Assembly: GCF_004359215.1 (NCBI RefSeq)
Contig: NC_090619.1
Span: forward strand, 4,665,356 to 4,729,150
Length of the DNA stretch: 63,795 bases
Direction: 5' to 3'
Source of the DNA: Bremia lactucae
Taxonomy: Eukaryota > Oomycota > Peronosporomycetes > Peronosporales > Peronosporaceae
Shown: positions 52,510-63,795 of the stretch, in pieces
Layout of the letters: every line of letters starts with the position of its first letter
Numbering within the stretch: the stretch's first letter is position 1
Program-made: the position numbers and the translations under genes
The notes under the pieces: model-generated
What the model was told of the DNA's origin: nothing
Databases searched by the model: none
What the model saw: only the letters and a program-made list of their open reading frames with translations

Positions 52510-52894
52510 ACTACTATAGCAGCCACACTCTACTTAGGCACACACCTTCAAGCATAGTGAGGAAGCGACTTGACTGTCTTCTTTCATGTGCAGTGGGGTA
52601 GTTGGTGTGACCTCGCCGAACAAATTAAGTACCTTAGGACAAGTGTCGTCACGGAAGCGGTAATCTGGCTTTACGTGCGCAGTTGTTGACTATGAAGTAG
52701 TTTTAAGACTGATTTATATCTAATGGAATTATAGATAAAACATTTTTACATGATAAAAATAGAGCCATCTTTGTAGATGTGCATCACTAACTGGCGGGCG
52801 AATTTATTTTAAATACGCCGTCTCGCAGATGACGTCAGTCCTAGACGTAATTATATTTAATGTGAATGCACCTGTGTGCATCACATACACACGG
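52510..52894 (-). repeat. LTR B fragment (reverse)
   Basis: gcagccacactctacttaggcacacacc... reads on minus as the B LTR. It lacks the terminal ~165 bp at the same place as the copy at 45661. Confidence 0.82.
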
Positions 52895-53020
52895 TGTAGA
52901 CGGGCACGTCGCAATGCGGCCACGCTCTACTTAGCACACACCCTAGCACAGCGAGGAAGCGGTTTGCGTCTGTTAAGTGTAGTTAACGGACGTGTAACAT
53001 AGGGCATTTAGCCCGTTACA
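52895..53020 (-). repeat. LTR B terminal fragments joined (reverse)
   Basis: TGTAGACGGGCACG... plus ...TTAGCCCGTTACA with the middle deleted, directly next to the previous LTR B fragment, head to tail. A reversed polypurine tract (53021-53035) follows. Confidence 0.8.
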
Positions 53021-53091
53021 CCACCACCATCTTTCAATACAATTTTGCGTTTTTTTCAAACATCGTCAAGGGAAGATCGAGGGACAGCGAG

Positions 53092-54598
53092 TTGTCTACG
53101 ATGCACCCCTTCAGTTCTCTCATACACCCCTTCAGCGACCAGTGTGTGCCCCAACTAGGGTGTCATCACACAGCGCTCCCTATGCCACCTAAAGAGGGCA
53201 AAGATGATGGGACGTCTGCAAAGACACCCACACAACCCAAAACAAAGCATGCGCATCGCGATAATACGCCGCCGTCGCCTACTGTCACGGTAGCAACGCC
53301 GGCAGCTACTGCTGCTGTCGCGCTGTCAATTGAATACAATGATCAATCCCACTTGTACAGCGAGAATGTAGATCCAACGCTCATTTTCGACTATAATAAG
53401 CCGACACCGCTGCCATCATCTCATAGTAGTGATGAGTACAGCGAGGTAATGAGGAAGGGGAATGGCGCTATAACGCCCATCCAAACTTCACCAATTGCCC
53501 CTTACGTGAAGACGCCTCATGATGCGAAGGCGGCATGCCTAACGCCAATAAGGCAACTGTCCTGTCGTCTGCGCCAACTGGCACAGCGACCATTTCTAGA
53601 GTACACGCCACTGCGGATGGTCTGAACGACAGATGTTACCGCCGAGAGGTCGGTCATAGGACTTAATTGTCAATAACGAAACATCGCTATTGTTTAGGAG
53701 CACATGCATTTCTTGCCGTGACCATACTGACCACTGCTAAACTGACAGGGTCACTAGGGCAAGTCTCCTTCGTTGACATGATACCCTCACGGGTCATCGT
53801 CGTATTGACGAAATGCGTCCTTCTTTCGCACTGAGCGTTGAGGGGCTCTTCCCCACTATGACTCGGGCTGCGCAAACGAGACTGGCGCCCGATGATGGCG
53901 CAAACTGTTTATATAAAACGGTGTTTCGCCAGTATTTAACCCAACCAAGAAGCATCTGCACCTGTATGGGAGTCTGACGCACAAGATCCTGAGCATAAAG
54001 CTTAACTGACAGCACGTGATCGTGTCCAGTCGGTGTCACAATCCAATTCTATCGAACGTGGCTATGTGACTGGTGGCATACTTCCTATACCACCTCCATC
54101 CGAATGGCCTCGTTCGGATGGAGCTAGTGCGTCGCTCTTTGCTCATTTCCGAGAGATAAAAGTTATAAGCGGTACTGCATTCTCTGCTTCTCTTCGTCAC
54201 GCTGCTCCTGCTAGTCGATTTGGAACTAGCGGAGTGACGACAGGTGCTCCTACTCATAAGCAAACACCTTCCGGCATGTCGACGCGCAGGGCGTCGACCA
54301 ATTCCCAAGAGTCGAAACGCTTCTGGTATCCTCTCCATTCAACGGGGATCTGAAGCTTATGCTTCACGGAGCGGCGGGCAAGCAAACTTCCAACAAGAAA
54401 GCGTTGGTTTCCATCCGCATATGTCAGTGCAGGCGGCGCCTGATAGGAGTGGCGATCTCACCCACCTACTCGCGGCATCCCTTCTCCCAAAGAATAGGCT
54501 CCGCGAGTGGCGCAGAGCACTGCTGAATGCCGTTAGACTCACGGTCAGCGTCACCATCGGTCTCCTTAGACGATGGGCCCTGGGATCACCCATTTGAG
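53092..54598 (+). pseudogene. Antisense ORF of family B, broken copy
   Basis: Open from 53092 to 53625: MPPKEGKDDGTSAKTPTQPK (from the ATG at 53182), YSENVDPTLIFDYNKPTPLP, SSHSSDEYSEV, ITPIQTSPIAPY. Later frames hold NSIERGYVTGGILPIPPPSE (near 54045-54110), WPRSDGASASL, and a basic tail LLPKNRLREWRRALLNAVRL (near 54485-54540). Parallel to the minus-strand 29177-28119 copy. It lies immediately inside the reversed LTR B and polypurine tract, antisense to that LTR. A family D-like gag follows at 54600 in the plus direction, a chimeric junction. Function unknown. Confidence 0.58.
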
Positions 54599-54599
54599 T

Positions 54600-55440
54600 G
54601 ACATTGAATGGAAAGCGGTCGAATATATGAGTTCGTCCATAGGCGGGTCAGTTGTAAGCGCCATTTTGCTCTCTCTACTACGAGATGAGAAACATGCGGC
54701 AATAGCAGAGTTCATACAAAATGAACTCGATGGGGCACAATAAATACTAAAATTGCTTTACCAGCTAGGCCCTCAACACGCAGAGGTGTTGAGAGAACAG
54801 GGTGCTCGACAATGGAACTGATGAGACAGCAGCATTACATGCTGCTAGCGGGCCGACGCTTTCGCGTTGACCCGAAAGCTTCAAAATGGAAATCTGTAAG
54901 TTGAAGACAGTCAAAGGCAACTCCTTGTTAGGGTGGTTCGTCGAATAAGACAACGCCATTGAAGCTTGCCGCATCAATAAAGATCCAACGAAAGTGAACT
55001 TTGGCCTGTCTCAATTTAGCCGGTCGTGCCAAATCTTGGGCCTTAGCGCTCAAGATTCGGGACCTATATGTGTTTGAGTCGTGTGAGGCCATTAAGATCG
55101 GCTTAGGCAAACCTTTAAGCCTTCACGTGCCGAATTCAGGGCTTGAGTTGAGCCCCTGTATTTGAAGCAGGGCAAGCGTGATCTTCATACTTATGCCCAA
55201 CATACACGACACCTAGCAAGTTGTATCGTGATTCATCCAATTGATGAACAAACACAGGTAAATGTGTTTATGAAGGGTCTTGCAGACGGTCTAATCAAGA
55301 CCCAGCTGTTACGGCTCAAATAAGAGACGCTTGGCCAAGCAACCTCTGTAGCGGAACATGAGGACTCCAGCCTGAAACAGGCTTCCGTTCACCTCCAGCA
55401 ACGTCAAAAGATTCTGTGGATATTTTAACGAAAGTTGCTC
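54600..55440 (+). pseudogene. Gypsy gag, D-like, heavily decayed
   Basis: DIEWKAVEYMSSSIGGSVVS and RDEKHAAIAEFIQNELDGAQ (54605-54740) parallel the D gag at 37520-37670. LAGRAKSWALALKIRDLYVF near 55015-55075, LKQGKRDLHTYAQHTRHLAS near 55160-55220, AEHEDSSLKQA near 55350. No knuckle remains. Confidence 0.75.
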
Positions 55441-57640
55441 ATCACACAAACATTGTGTGTAGCTGCCCCTGGTGATAAGGTAAACCTCATCACCTTGTAA
55501 ATTATGGTGGCAAATAAACTGCCACTTATGCCCCTAGTCGATTGTTGGGAGTCGAACAATCTCATTCGACGACAATCGCTAGAAGAGCGCAGGCTTAACT
55601 TCATTGAGCGCGATATTCCTCTAACGAGGATGACAGTGCGCCTCGCAACGTGCGCATCTGCAGTTTCTATTCAATACACGTTAAAGGATAAACAGTCCAA
55701 TGATGATTTAATCATCATTTTGAGGTCATCCTTAGTAAGGATTACCATGGCTCAGCAAAAGTGCCATGCATCAAGTGGCAGCATAAAACCGTGACGATGC
55801 CTGCCTCTCGTTCATCCGATTGTTATAATGATAAACGTCATGGAGCGTTCACAAGTGCGTGGATGTCCTACGAGTAAATGTGATGGCCTGACTTGAGGTT
55901 CGGTCGTTTGCACGACTGCAAAAAGACCTCAGTAGGGCAATTCATCACACTTGATATTAGATCTCGACGGCTGCGCACAAGCAGCATAGCTTAGCAGCAG
56001 GTCATGTGAGGGAGTCAACCTCCCCACATGGCTATCCGACCTTCTGTCTGCGTACGGCAACATGACGGTGGTGGATTGTACATGCATTCAATAAATTGGA
56101 TTCTGCAACTGTCCCGGCTTAGCGCCGATACCGAGAAAATACGTAATCATGAATGTTACGACAAAGAGAGCCATCTTTTCAACCTTGGTTCTGATAGATG
56201 GGCTCTATCAGATCCTATGCTTGAACAAAGTTTCCCGTTCACAGCAGTAAGCAACCCAAGCGGAATGCTATGGGAGTGGCTAGTTTTATTACAGGTACTT
56301 TGTAACACTGCAACGTCCCTGCAACATTCAAAGATATCTAATAAATCTGTCGAGATCGGTGCGAGGCTTCGAACTGATTTATTTCGATGACGTCCTCGTA
56401 CATAGCAGAGCCATGACGGAAAGTCTGACGTTAAAGTACATCGCACCCACGTCCGAAAGGTTCTTTCACTTATGCGTAAGCATAATTTGTATGCAAACCT
56501 CAAAACGTGTAAATTTGCTGCTAGCGAAATACCACTTCTTGCGTGCGTCGTGGGTTAACTCGGTGTACCGCCCTGATCCGGAAAATATCAAGGCGATCAC
56601 CAACTGGCCTGTGCCAGTGGATTTTGAAAGTTCATTGGCTTAGCGGCGTGCAATTATGCCGAATATAAAGTACATATTTCTTCTTTGTTTAAAAGAAATG
56701 AAAAATAGTCGTGGAACGCTGATTGTCAGCGTTCCTTTGAGTGCATCAAGCAAAGGTCGATGCGATCGCCAATTCTAGCGATTGCGGACCGATACAGATG
56801 GTTTGTGATGCAAAAGATTTTGTAATCGGCCGTGCGTTAACGCAATATGACGCAGACGGCGCAGAGGGCATTGCCTGCTATCAATTGCGTCGGCTTCAAC
56901 CAACTTAGCGCAATTACCCAGTGCATGGCAAGAAGATCCTTGTCATGTAATATGCACTGGCTAAATTTAGAATCTATCTCTTAAATGAGGGTTTGTACTA
57001 TCTTTATACGGACCATGCGTCTTTAGGTCCTCCCACTCACAATGATTCGCGATTACGCATCATGTATGAGTATCAAGATGCACCAATAAGTGACCACCGT
57101 TAGCGTGAGAAGACTTACCTCACAGTAAGCCGCGAGAGTTCTGCTGGTCTCGCCAATTTGAGTTTGGGCGCAAGTACATATGTACTTTGTCTTCGAATTT
57201 CCTGAAAATAAAGTCCAGAATACAGGTATTCTTGTATTCGTCGATCGATATAGAAGGATATTTTACTTTTTGCATTCCCAAGATCAATCGCAGCCAAAGG
57301 TTGTGATTGTGTCTTAATCGACACAATACTTCGACTTCATGTGTTACACGAGAGCTGGTTTCAGATCCAAATCCTCGGTTCACGGTACACTACAGGCATA
57401 ACCAAATTCCGTTAATGTCAACATCTGACCATCCTGCAAGAGATGGTCAGACTGAATGTGCAAATCATGTCCTCGAAAAATGCCCTGGGGGTTACGTTCA
57501 CCCGTTCGCGAGTTGAAGTGAGTTGTTACCGATGGCAAATTTTGCTATCAATAACTCGGTGCATGCGTCAACGGAGCGCTCACCGTTCTTCGTAAAGGGC
57601 TTAGGCCATTCACACATGTCCACCTGTAAGAGTGTAATTT
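55441..57640 (+). pseudogene. Gypsy protease-RT-RNase H-integrase, D-like
   Basis: Protease 55504-55700: PLVDCWESNNLIRRQSLEER, where the family DCGAS has become DCWES. RT from 56030: FNKLDSATVPA, then VSNPSGMLWEWLVLLQV (near 56250-56300) and LIYFDDVLVHSRA (56368-56410, YFDD intact). RNase H: FVIGRALTQYDADGAEG (near 56820-56870), YARLKFRIYLL-like near 56950, YTDHASLGPPTHN near 57010. Integrase: SDPNPRFTVHY, STSDHPARDGQTECANHVLE (57420-57480), FAINNSVHASTERSPFFVKG (57540-57600). Carries integrase, unlike the three deleted D copies. No antisense ORF is visible downstream. Confidence 0.85.
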
Positions 57641-57769
57641 TAATATAAGGCAGAGAGACTCCATCGAGTAAACTCCGATCCATGAGTCACTATACATAGA
57701 GCAATATTAAATATTAAATCAAAATTATTAGGAGTATTAGTACGCAGGGACTTAAACCTTAAATCAGAT

Positions 57770-57957
57770 TTTCTTTATCCTGAAATAAAATTCGTTAGTA
57801 TGTACCTTAAGTTGCAAAGCCACGCTTAACACTTTTAAAATTTTCCTTTGCACGTCGTGTACGTGGAGTATTCCGAGACATCTTGCTTACACTATTATCA
57901 TTATCAGTTTAGGTTAGGTTGTACTGAGAGGGCACAAGCGAGAAGTGCCCCGTTACA
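57770..57957 (+). repeat. LTR fragment ending CCCCGTTACA
   Basis: The last part, with gagaagtgccccgttaca and cacgtcgtgtacgtgga, resembles the end of D LTRs. No PBS follows at 57958, so it is probably the 3' LTR of the element on its left. Confidence 0.55.
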
Positions 57958-58299
57958 TCTTTAAGCATCTCGCCACGTCCGCATATCGTCGACCAGGCTT
58001 CGTCCAGAGCTCCCGCAACTTAACTCGAAGACTTTTCGTGACACTCAAAATCAACTCGGGCGATTGATCGAATATGCCTCTGCTAGGGCGAACGCCAGTC
58101 TCGCTTCAACATCTAATACGGTGAGTATCACGTTCAGTAATATTTCATCGTCAACAGCTTTAGTGTCGCGCTAAATAAACGTCTGCAGTACCTCGACTTA
58201 CTCATAATAAAAAGCTTTAAGATTTATCGACGCCAATCGTAAGCTCCTTCGCAAAGCGCTCTCAAACCTTTTCCCTTTCTTCATAGTGCGCTTTTTGGT
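57958..58299. other. No recognisable gene
   Basis: Short broken frames only, between an LTR fragment and the tandem repeat. Confidence 0.5.
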
Positions 58300-58770
58300 T
58301 CTTACACAGTCGTTTAATTTACGCCGGTGTCGCCCATTTGAAAATGTCCCTTCTTCATCACCTCCTATAATTTTAAAGCGCAATGCCTTATTTCCAATAG
58401 CGCACATAACGAAGCATAGTACTCTCGAAAGTGCTTGTAATAGCTCTTAACGAGTGCTTCATCGCCTGCTATGTTTTAAAGCGCAATGCTTTGTATCCAA
58501 TAGCGTAACGAAGCATGTTACTCTCGGGAGTGCTTTTCATAGCTCTTAACGAGTTGCTCCATCGGCTCCTGTGTAATCTAAAGCGCATTGCCTTAATTCC
58601 AATAGCGCACATAACGAAGCATTTTAATCTCGGTAGTGCTTGTAGTAGCTCTTAACGAGTTGCTTAATTGAGAGTCGTTTGATTACGCTGGTATAGCCAA
58701 TTTCACAATTTGCCTTCTTCCATCGCCTCCTAAACTCTAAAGCGCAATGCCTTATTTCCAATCACACGAC
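58300..58770 (+). repeat. Tandem repeat, units of about 103 and 160 bp
   Basis: AAAGCGCAATGCCTTATTTCCAATAGCG recurs at 58375, 58478, 58580 and 58739 (spacings 103, 102 and 159). The longer spacing contains an extra block (gagtcgtttgattacgc...cttcttccatcgcctcctaaa), which also stands before the first unit at 58305-58374. So a ~160-bp unit has lost that block in two repeats. Non-coding. Confidence 0.85.
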
Positions 58771-58879
58771 TTCAAATTGAAATTGTGCTCACCGTTGGAA
58801 CTAACCTACACTGACAACACTGTAGGAAACATACCTCAGATTACGACATTCAAAGGTCGATCCTTAAGCTGCTAAGCCA

Positions 58880-59182
58880 TCGCATAGCGACTAGATAAAA
58901 GTTCGTAGTGCTTAGCTAGAAGAAAGCATTTCCTATATAATTGATTAAGTTTCTACTTACCAATAATTCTTATAGTCCTGGGTTTATAACATTCGCGCTT
59001 CTAGCAGCGTTTGACAGAATTGATTCAAAGAGTTAATTCAACTAATAAACACAAAGGTCACATTAGTACCACAATATTATTACAATAATATTGACAACAC
59101 TAAAAAAAGAAAAAAAAATCTTTACCCTTTCATTATTCCTCGTGTAGGTACTATTAATCATGGAATATGCCACCCCGTTACA
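58880..59182 (-). repeat. LTR, E-like (reverse), 5' part
   Basis: Ends CCACCCCGTTACA at 59182, next to a reversed polypurine tract (ccacctccctcagcc). AT-rich body with similarity to LTR E (attgattaagtttctacttacc... like 6340-6365). Its far end is ill-defined. Confidence 0.5.
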
Positions 59183-59339
59183 CCACCTCCCTCAGCCATT
59201 AGAATTGTTTATTTTTTTTGAGGGGGTATCGTTGGGCCTCCCTCTGAGGAAGGGAAGCACTTGATGGTTATAAATCACTCCAACAACTCCATCGCGTGGA
59301 TGAAGGACGACGCAGTGCGCCTTCAAAATTACCAACCTA

Positions 59340-60750
59340 GGGCTGCACGGGTGTAAGCAGCTGCGAAATAATGAAAGCAGTAGACGCCGAGTCGTCTATT
59401 GGATTGAAATGTCCACCTGCAACTCCGGTTGCAGTTGTACACGATGAGTCAGACACTTCATCCGCCCCAAAACAACTGTAAAGGCCTCCGGATCACCCGG
59501 AAGTATTTACAGTATCTGTTCAGCAGATATAGCCGAACCAATGGGTCCGGCGAATTGAGTGAGTATTCATTCGCTTAGATCATTCGTTCGCCCGACAGAG
59601 TCGTCTACTAATGACTTCGAAAATGGCGACAATGCTGGCGACGCTAATAAGCATCGCCAGGAACAAAGTGACCTTAAAGATCACTTCAAAAGGAATATTA
59701 GCTCGACTACTTAAATCAGTCACAAGGAGAGGGGCCGCAATATGTTGCTTAGTGGAAGCCTTAATTGCCCGCGAATGGCAGCTTAAGACGTAGATCTCGG
59801 GAATGATCAATGATCGTTACACAATTCCGTTGTTCGACTCATCAAGGATTCACAGCCCTGGCGAGGGCAAAAGCGTGTTCTTCATCGATGTCTATTTTCT
59901 GACAACAATGGCCTGTGGTAAGGGTCCCAAGATATTGAATTCTTTGTAACAAACTTGGGATACTTTCTAAAGAACGTACTAAGGCTAGGCCGGGCGCCTA
60001 GCTAGACAAGCTGGTAACGGTACGTCACCGTTTGAAAAGAGATCTACAGTTGGTGCATGCTATACGCTGCACACGTAGGTCGGGAGAGGCAGAGTTACCT
60101 TGCCTCTCGTGGAGAGTTTCATGTTTCTGCTTCGTCAAGTACGCAATTTATGCACCTAGGAAGGCGTAGTCTCTAGAGAGCCCCATTGTACATCGCGCCT
60201 CTACCGTGAGTCTGTAATTGAATGAGGTTGATAATTTGTTATCCCTTCATGAGCGCGCAAAGCGCTCTTTTTCCGATGATCCCTGTGGACCAAAAGATGG
60301 GTCCTGTAGTACAGTTTGATGAGAGCCGAAACGTTCGTCTTCATTTGGGAGCGATTCTCCCATCTATCAAATGATAGTGGATGCTTGCGCCGGCGAAACG
60401 AGATCACCCGTTCGAACGCCCCTCAAGATGCGGTAATTCAAGTAGCGCTGCACGAGGAAGTTCTTCTCGCTGCACGAATCCAACGATGAATGTGGAGAAG
60501 GATAAAGTAGGTCCAACTTATTCGTCGAACTAGCATCTCGAACGAGTTCACAACGGCGTCCTCCGCATGTTATGGGAGGACGTGAATCATGAGCGTCATG
60601 CTTGGCACGATTTGACGACAATTGTGCAACGTCTTTGCTTTTCGGCAGAAATTCTTGCAAGAAAAGAGACTTGATATGAGCGGATTGATGTTTACTATTG
60701 CGGCGAGACTGAATTATGGACTTCCACAATTGCAATATATTCCCATTTGA
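59340..60750 (+). pseudogene. Antisense ORF of a family-E Gypsy element, broken
   Basis: Plus-strand blocks: KCPPATPVAVVHDESDTSSA (near 59410-59465), DNAGDANKHRQEQSDLKDHF (near 59625-59690), VVRLIKDSQPWRGQKRV (59838-59885), LGYFLKNVLRLGR (59955-59990), LPCLSWRVSCFCF (60097-60135, parallel to WGN.CPCC in D), HERAKRSFSDDPCGPKDGS (60247-60305). Many stops. Inside the reversed E-like LTR and polypurine tract, antisense to that LTR. The minus-strand 26640-27330 and plus-strand 6840-7219 copies match parts of it. Confidence 0.5.
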
Positions 60751-61059
60751 AAAGTCAACAATAGTGTGACGTCATGTACTATGTCACCCCTATAGTAAGC
60801 AGCACCGTAACATTTTCTATATATCTTGCTTTACTTAATGCATTTTATTTTGCTCACATACATAAGTCGGTAACGCTTTTTTAATTTTGCACAAGTGCAG
60901 GAAGAGCTCATAAGAGATATGACGTACTGAATCAGAATTACACACTATTTTGCACGCTTGTGCTCGATAAGAGCCACAACTCATATTACTGCTACGTGGC
61001 ACTCTTTCCAAGTAGATGACCAAAATATCTGCGCGCAAGATGCAACACTACCCATTTCG
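60751..61059. other. No recognisable gene
   Basis: Short AT-rich spacer between the E antisense ORF remnant and D gag. Confidence 0.5.
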
Positions 61060-61765
61060 CGGGGTTGTTGCAATCGTTCAAATTTTATCGTGAATTTGAC
61101 CGTGAATGCTTCGATTCAAAGATGTAGAATTCGCACGGTCGAAGGCTAACGTCGACGAGCTAAAGCAAGTCGCATTTGCTCAGTCAAATTTGGCAGGTCG
61201 TGCCAAAACCTGGGCACTAGGCCTAAAGTTGCGCGACCCATATGTCTTTGGGTCGCTAGAGGCTTTTAAAGACCGCTCAAACAGACGTTTGAACCGCCAA
61301 AGGCTGAGTTCAGAGCTCGATCAGAGCTTCTGAAACTCAAGCAAGGCAAGCGTGATGTTCACGCTTATGCCCAGCACATACGATTCCTAGCGAGTTATAT
61401 CACAAACAACCCATTTCATGAGCACACGTTGGTTACGGTGTTCGTGCAAGGTGTTACGGATGGTCCCGTAAAGACCCACCTGTTCCGATTGGAACTGGAT
61501 ACGCTTGAAGAGGCGATATCCGTTGCGGAACAGGAGGACTTTAGCTTGAGACAGGCTCAAGCAAGTTCGTCATCATTTCGTCCTCCAAGACGACACGAGC
61601 TTGGAGGCCCAGAACCTTTGGACATCTCTTATGTCGAAAGCGAGAAACCTCGCTTTTCGAACAACAAGCGATTTCAGAAATGCAATCGCTGTCAAAAGTT
61701 AGGACACTACGCTCATGAGTGCAGTGCCCCAAGCCTAGTACCGAGAGGTACTGAACGTATATGAA
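61060..61765 (+). pseudogene. Family D Gypsy gag, 5'-truncated
   Basis: ELKQVAFAQSNLAGRAKTWA, LGLKLRDPYVFGSLEAFKDR, then a frameshift near 61275. The rest is open at 61429-61764: FVQGVTDGPVKTHLFRLELD, QAQASSSSFRPPRRHELGGP, intact zinc knuckle CNRCQKLGHYAHEC (61681-61725). It ends in a stop just after PRGTERI. Confidence 0.86.
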
Positions 61766-63181
61766 CCGAATGCCAAAAAAAGCAACGGTCGCGGGTCCGA
61801 CGTTGTTGCGAAATCGCAACAGCGAGGCGGACTGCCAAAACGGTCGGGGTCAGTAGGGGCGCAACGCCCTACTGATCCAGCAACCTCAATAGAATATGCT
61901 AATCTCTTGACAAAAGTTGCTCCAGGTACACAATCATTATGTGTTTTTGCACTTGGTGATGAGTTATCCCTCATCACCTTGAAGTTGAAAGTGACAAATG
62001 ATTTGTCACTTAGAGCCCTAGTGGACTGCGGAGCGTCGAATAACTTTATTCGTCGCCAGTCACTAGAGGGTAGTAGGCTCAAATATATTGAGCGCGACAT
62101 CCCTCCAACGAGGATGACGGTGCGTCTAGCGACAGGCGCATCGATAACAGTGATGAAACGCGTAGTGAAATTTCACTACACGTTTAAAGAATTACAGCAC
62201 GATGTGCTTTCATCGTATTGGATTTAGATGACAAATTTGATGTCATCCTAGGTTTACCTTGGCTCAGAAAATACGAGCCAAGGATCAGCTGGCAGCATCG
62301 ATCCGTAAAGATGCCTGCCACTTGTTCATCAGATGGCCATCTGATGAACGTCTTGGAGCGTCCACAAGCGTGTGGATGTACTACGAGTAAGTACGACCTC
62401 ACGTGTGGTACGGTCGCTATTACGGCTGCACAAGATCACAGTGTGATTACTAAGCACCCTGTGGAGTCAGCTGCCGGCAGCTGTGCCAATGCACAGGCAG
62501 CGCCGAAAATTCAACACTCGAATAAGTCGAGTGGATTGAGACATGAATGTACGCCTAGCGGGCAACATTTAAGGAAGCTACCGGTTGTCCAAAAGGGACA
62601 ATACGAGAATCCTAGGTCAAGTAGAGAGTCGACCGTAGAGGACCCGACTGTGATAGCGCAATCCCAGTCGAAAGACGTTGAGGGAATACGTCCCCACGTA
62701 CTTGAGGAGAAATTTCCTTAAATAGTTAATCCTGAAGTGACTAGACTTCGGCATCCCGAGGGATTAGTCTTTCGGCAGCCTGTAAATAAATCCCAAGAAG
62801 AAACCGAGACATTAAAATGTATTGGTTAATGACGGATCAAGAGTAAGCGCTTATACTCTTGATCTGTATGCGCCTCCGAAGTTGACTTCGGAGATAACTC
62901 AATTACAAACCCTACAACCCAAGCGGTTCTTGGGAGATCTGTATGGTGGTAAAATCAAGCAGATCTGCGTACTCGTCACAGAGGACGAATACGTAACCGA
63001 CATTCGGTCAGCGGTAATTTTTGCAGAGAACGAACGGATTCTCAGCAGCTCATCGATGGACGAAAGTGTCCTCGATGTGAAGACTCGGATTGAGAAATAT
63101 ACAACTCAATCCTGGGAGTCACTTAAGACAAATCCTTTATACATGAATTGGTTGAATTCAGGGATGTATTCCCTAAAATAG
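61766..63181 (+). pseudogene. Family D Gypsy protease and linker
   Basis: Open at 61907-62227 with the protease active-site block RALVDCGASNNFIRRQSLEG (DCGA, intact, near 62010-62065) and IPPTRMTVRLATGASI. The domain end D.FDVILGLPWLRKYEPRI is at 62227-62290, within the open frame 62218-62721. Linker APPKLTSEITQLQTLQPK near 62865-62920. VLVTEDEYVTDIRSAVIF near 62968. Best-preserved protease of family D in the window; frameshifts between the three open frames. Confidence 0.87.
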
Positions 63182-63359
63182 TTCCATGCGAGTTACCTAA
63201 GGATAAAGGCACTCGACATGAGATCGAGCTCAAACCGAAGTACTGTGTCATGAAGCAGTGGCCACTGCCTCATGAATAAGTACTTGCGATCGATAAATCT
63301 TAATCGATCGATTAAAAGCGGGCCATCTTAGGGAGTCAACCTCACCACATATCTCTCCG

Positions 63360-63795
63360 ACCTTCTGTGTGGGAAAGGCCACAGGTTCGTGGCGGATGGT
63401 GCACTCATTCAATAAACTGTATGCTGCAAAGGTACCGGCTCAAACGCCGATACCTAGAAAAGACGTAATCATAGATGGTATGTCGAAACGTATCACATTG
63501 TCGTATATGGATCTGATGGATGGGCTCTATCAAATCCTTATGCGTAGACGGTACATCCCGTACACAGCAGTGAGCACTCCCAGTGGGATGCTCTGGGAAT
63601 GGCTAGTGATGCCTCAGGGGCTTAGTAACGCCCCTGCAACATTCAACAGATGGGTAACAATCTGTCGAGACCGGTTCGAGAATTCGCACCGAGTTATTTT
63701 GACGATGTATTCGTCTATAGCCGGGCCATGGACGGAAAGACGGACGTGGAAGTTCATAAAACTCACGTTCGTCAGGTTCTTACACTTATGCGAAA
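63360..63795 (+). pseudogene. Family D Gypsy RT, cut by the window end
   Basis: KATGSWRMVHSFNKLYAAKV, TPIPRKDVIIDGMSKRIT, VSTPSGMLWEWLVMPQGLSN (63573-63632), then SYFDDVFVYSRA (near 63690-63725, YFDD intact). One frameshift near 63658. Whether this copy carries integrase and an antisense ORF lies beyond the window. Confidence 0.88.

Overview
This looks like a gene-poor, transposon-rich stretch of an oomycete nuclear genome, most likely a Phytophthora or downy-mildew relative. The evidence is the oomycete-style Ty3/Gypsy and Ty1/Copia retroelements, very short introns (53-133 nt) in the one spliced gene, LTRs of the TGTAACGGGG...CCCCGTTACA type, and what looks like a decayed WY-domain effector. 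I cannot name a species. Two runs of exactly 100 N (28019-28118 and 42611-42710) are scaffold gaps.

Only three ordinary genes appear intact, packed into 18768-23352. They are a seven-exon KDM8/JMJD5-type JmjC hydroxylase (minus strand), a FolC-type folylpolyglutamate/dihydrofolate synthase (plus), and a PA28-gamma/PSME3-type proteasome activator (plus). The first two are divergent and share a promoter interval of about 180-230 bp. All three carry a similar TCAC(T)AATTG box near the start codon.

The rest is layered retrotransposon wreckage. Left flank (1-18500): Copia and Gypsy pol remnants, several LTRs, a GC-rich Copia copy, and a truncated minus-strand Gypsy element (called family D here) that ends about 200-270 bp from the KDM8 stop. 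Middle (23600-45660): Gypsy remnants, an LTR-B element spanning a gap, two further D copies (one with its protease segment inverted), and a 1.1-kb tract that appears identical in both. Right flank (45661-63795): a frame-broken but nearly full-length Gypsy element (46063-50354), a tRNA-Phe pseudogene, the effector pseudogene, more Gypsy copies, a tandem repeat, and a D copy running off the end.

The most interesting signal is in the Gypsy elements. In at least three LTR families (here D, B, E) a long reading frame lies antisense to gag-pol, between pol and the polypurine tract/3' LTR. Its predicted proteins share motifs between families. In addition, D-family DNA (LTR, gag-pol and antisense frame) is unusually dense in short perfect stem-loops, which I do not see by eye in the three host genes. 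Family letters A-I are labels made for this window only; they are not established names.
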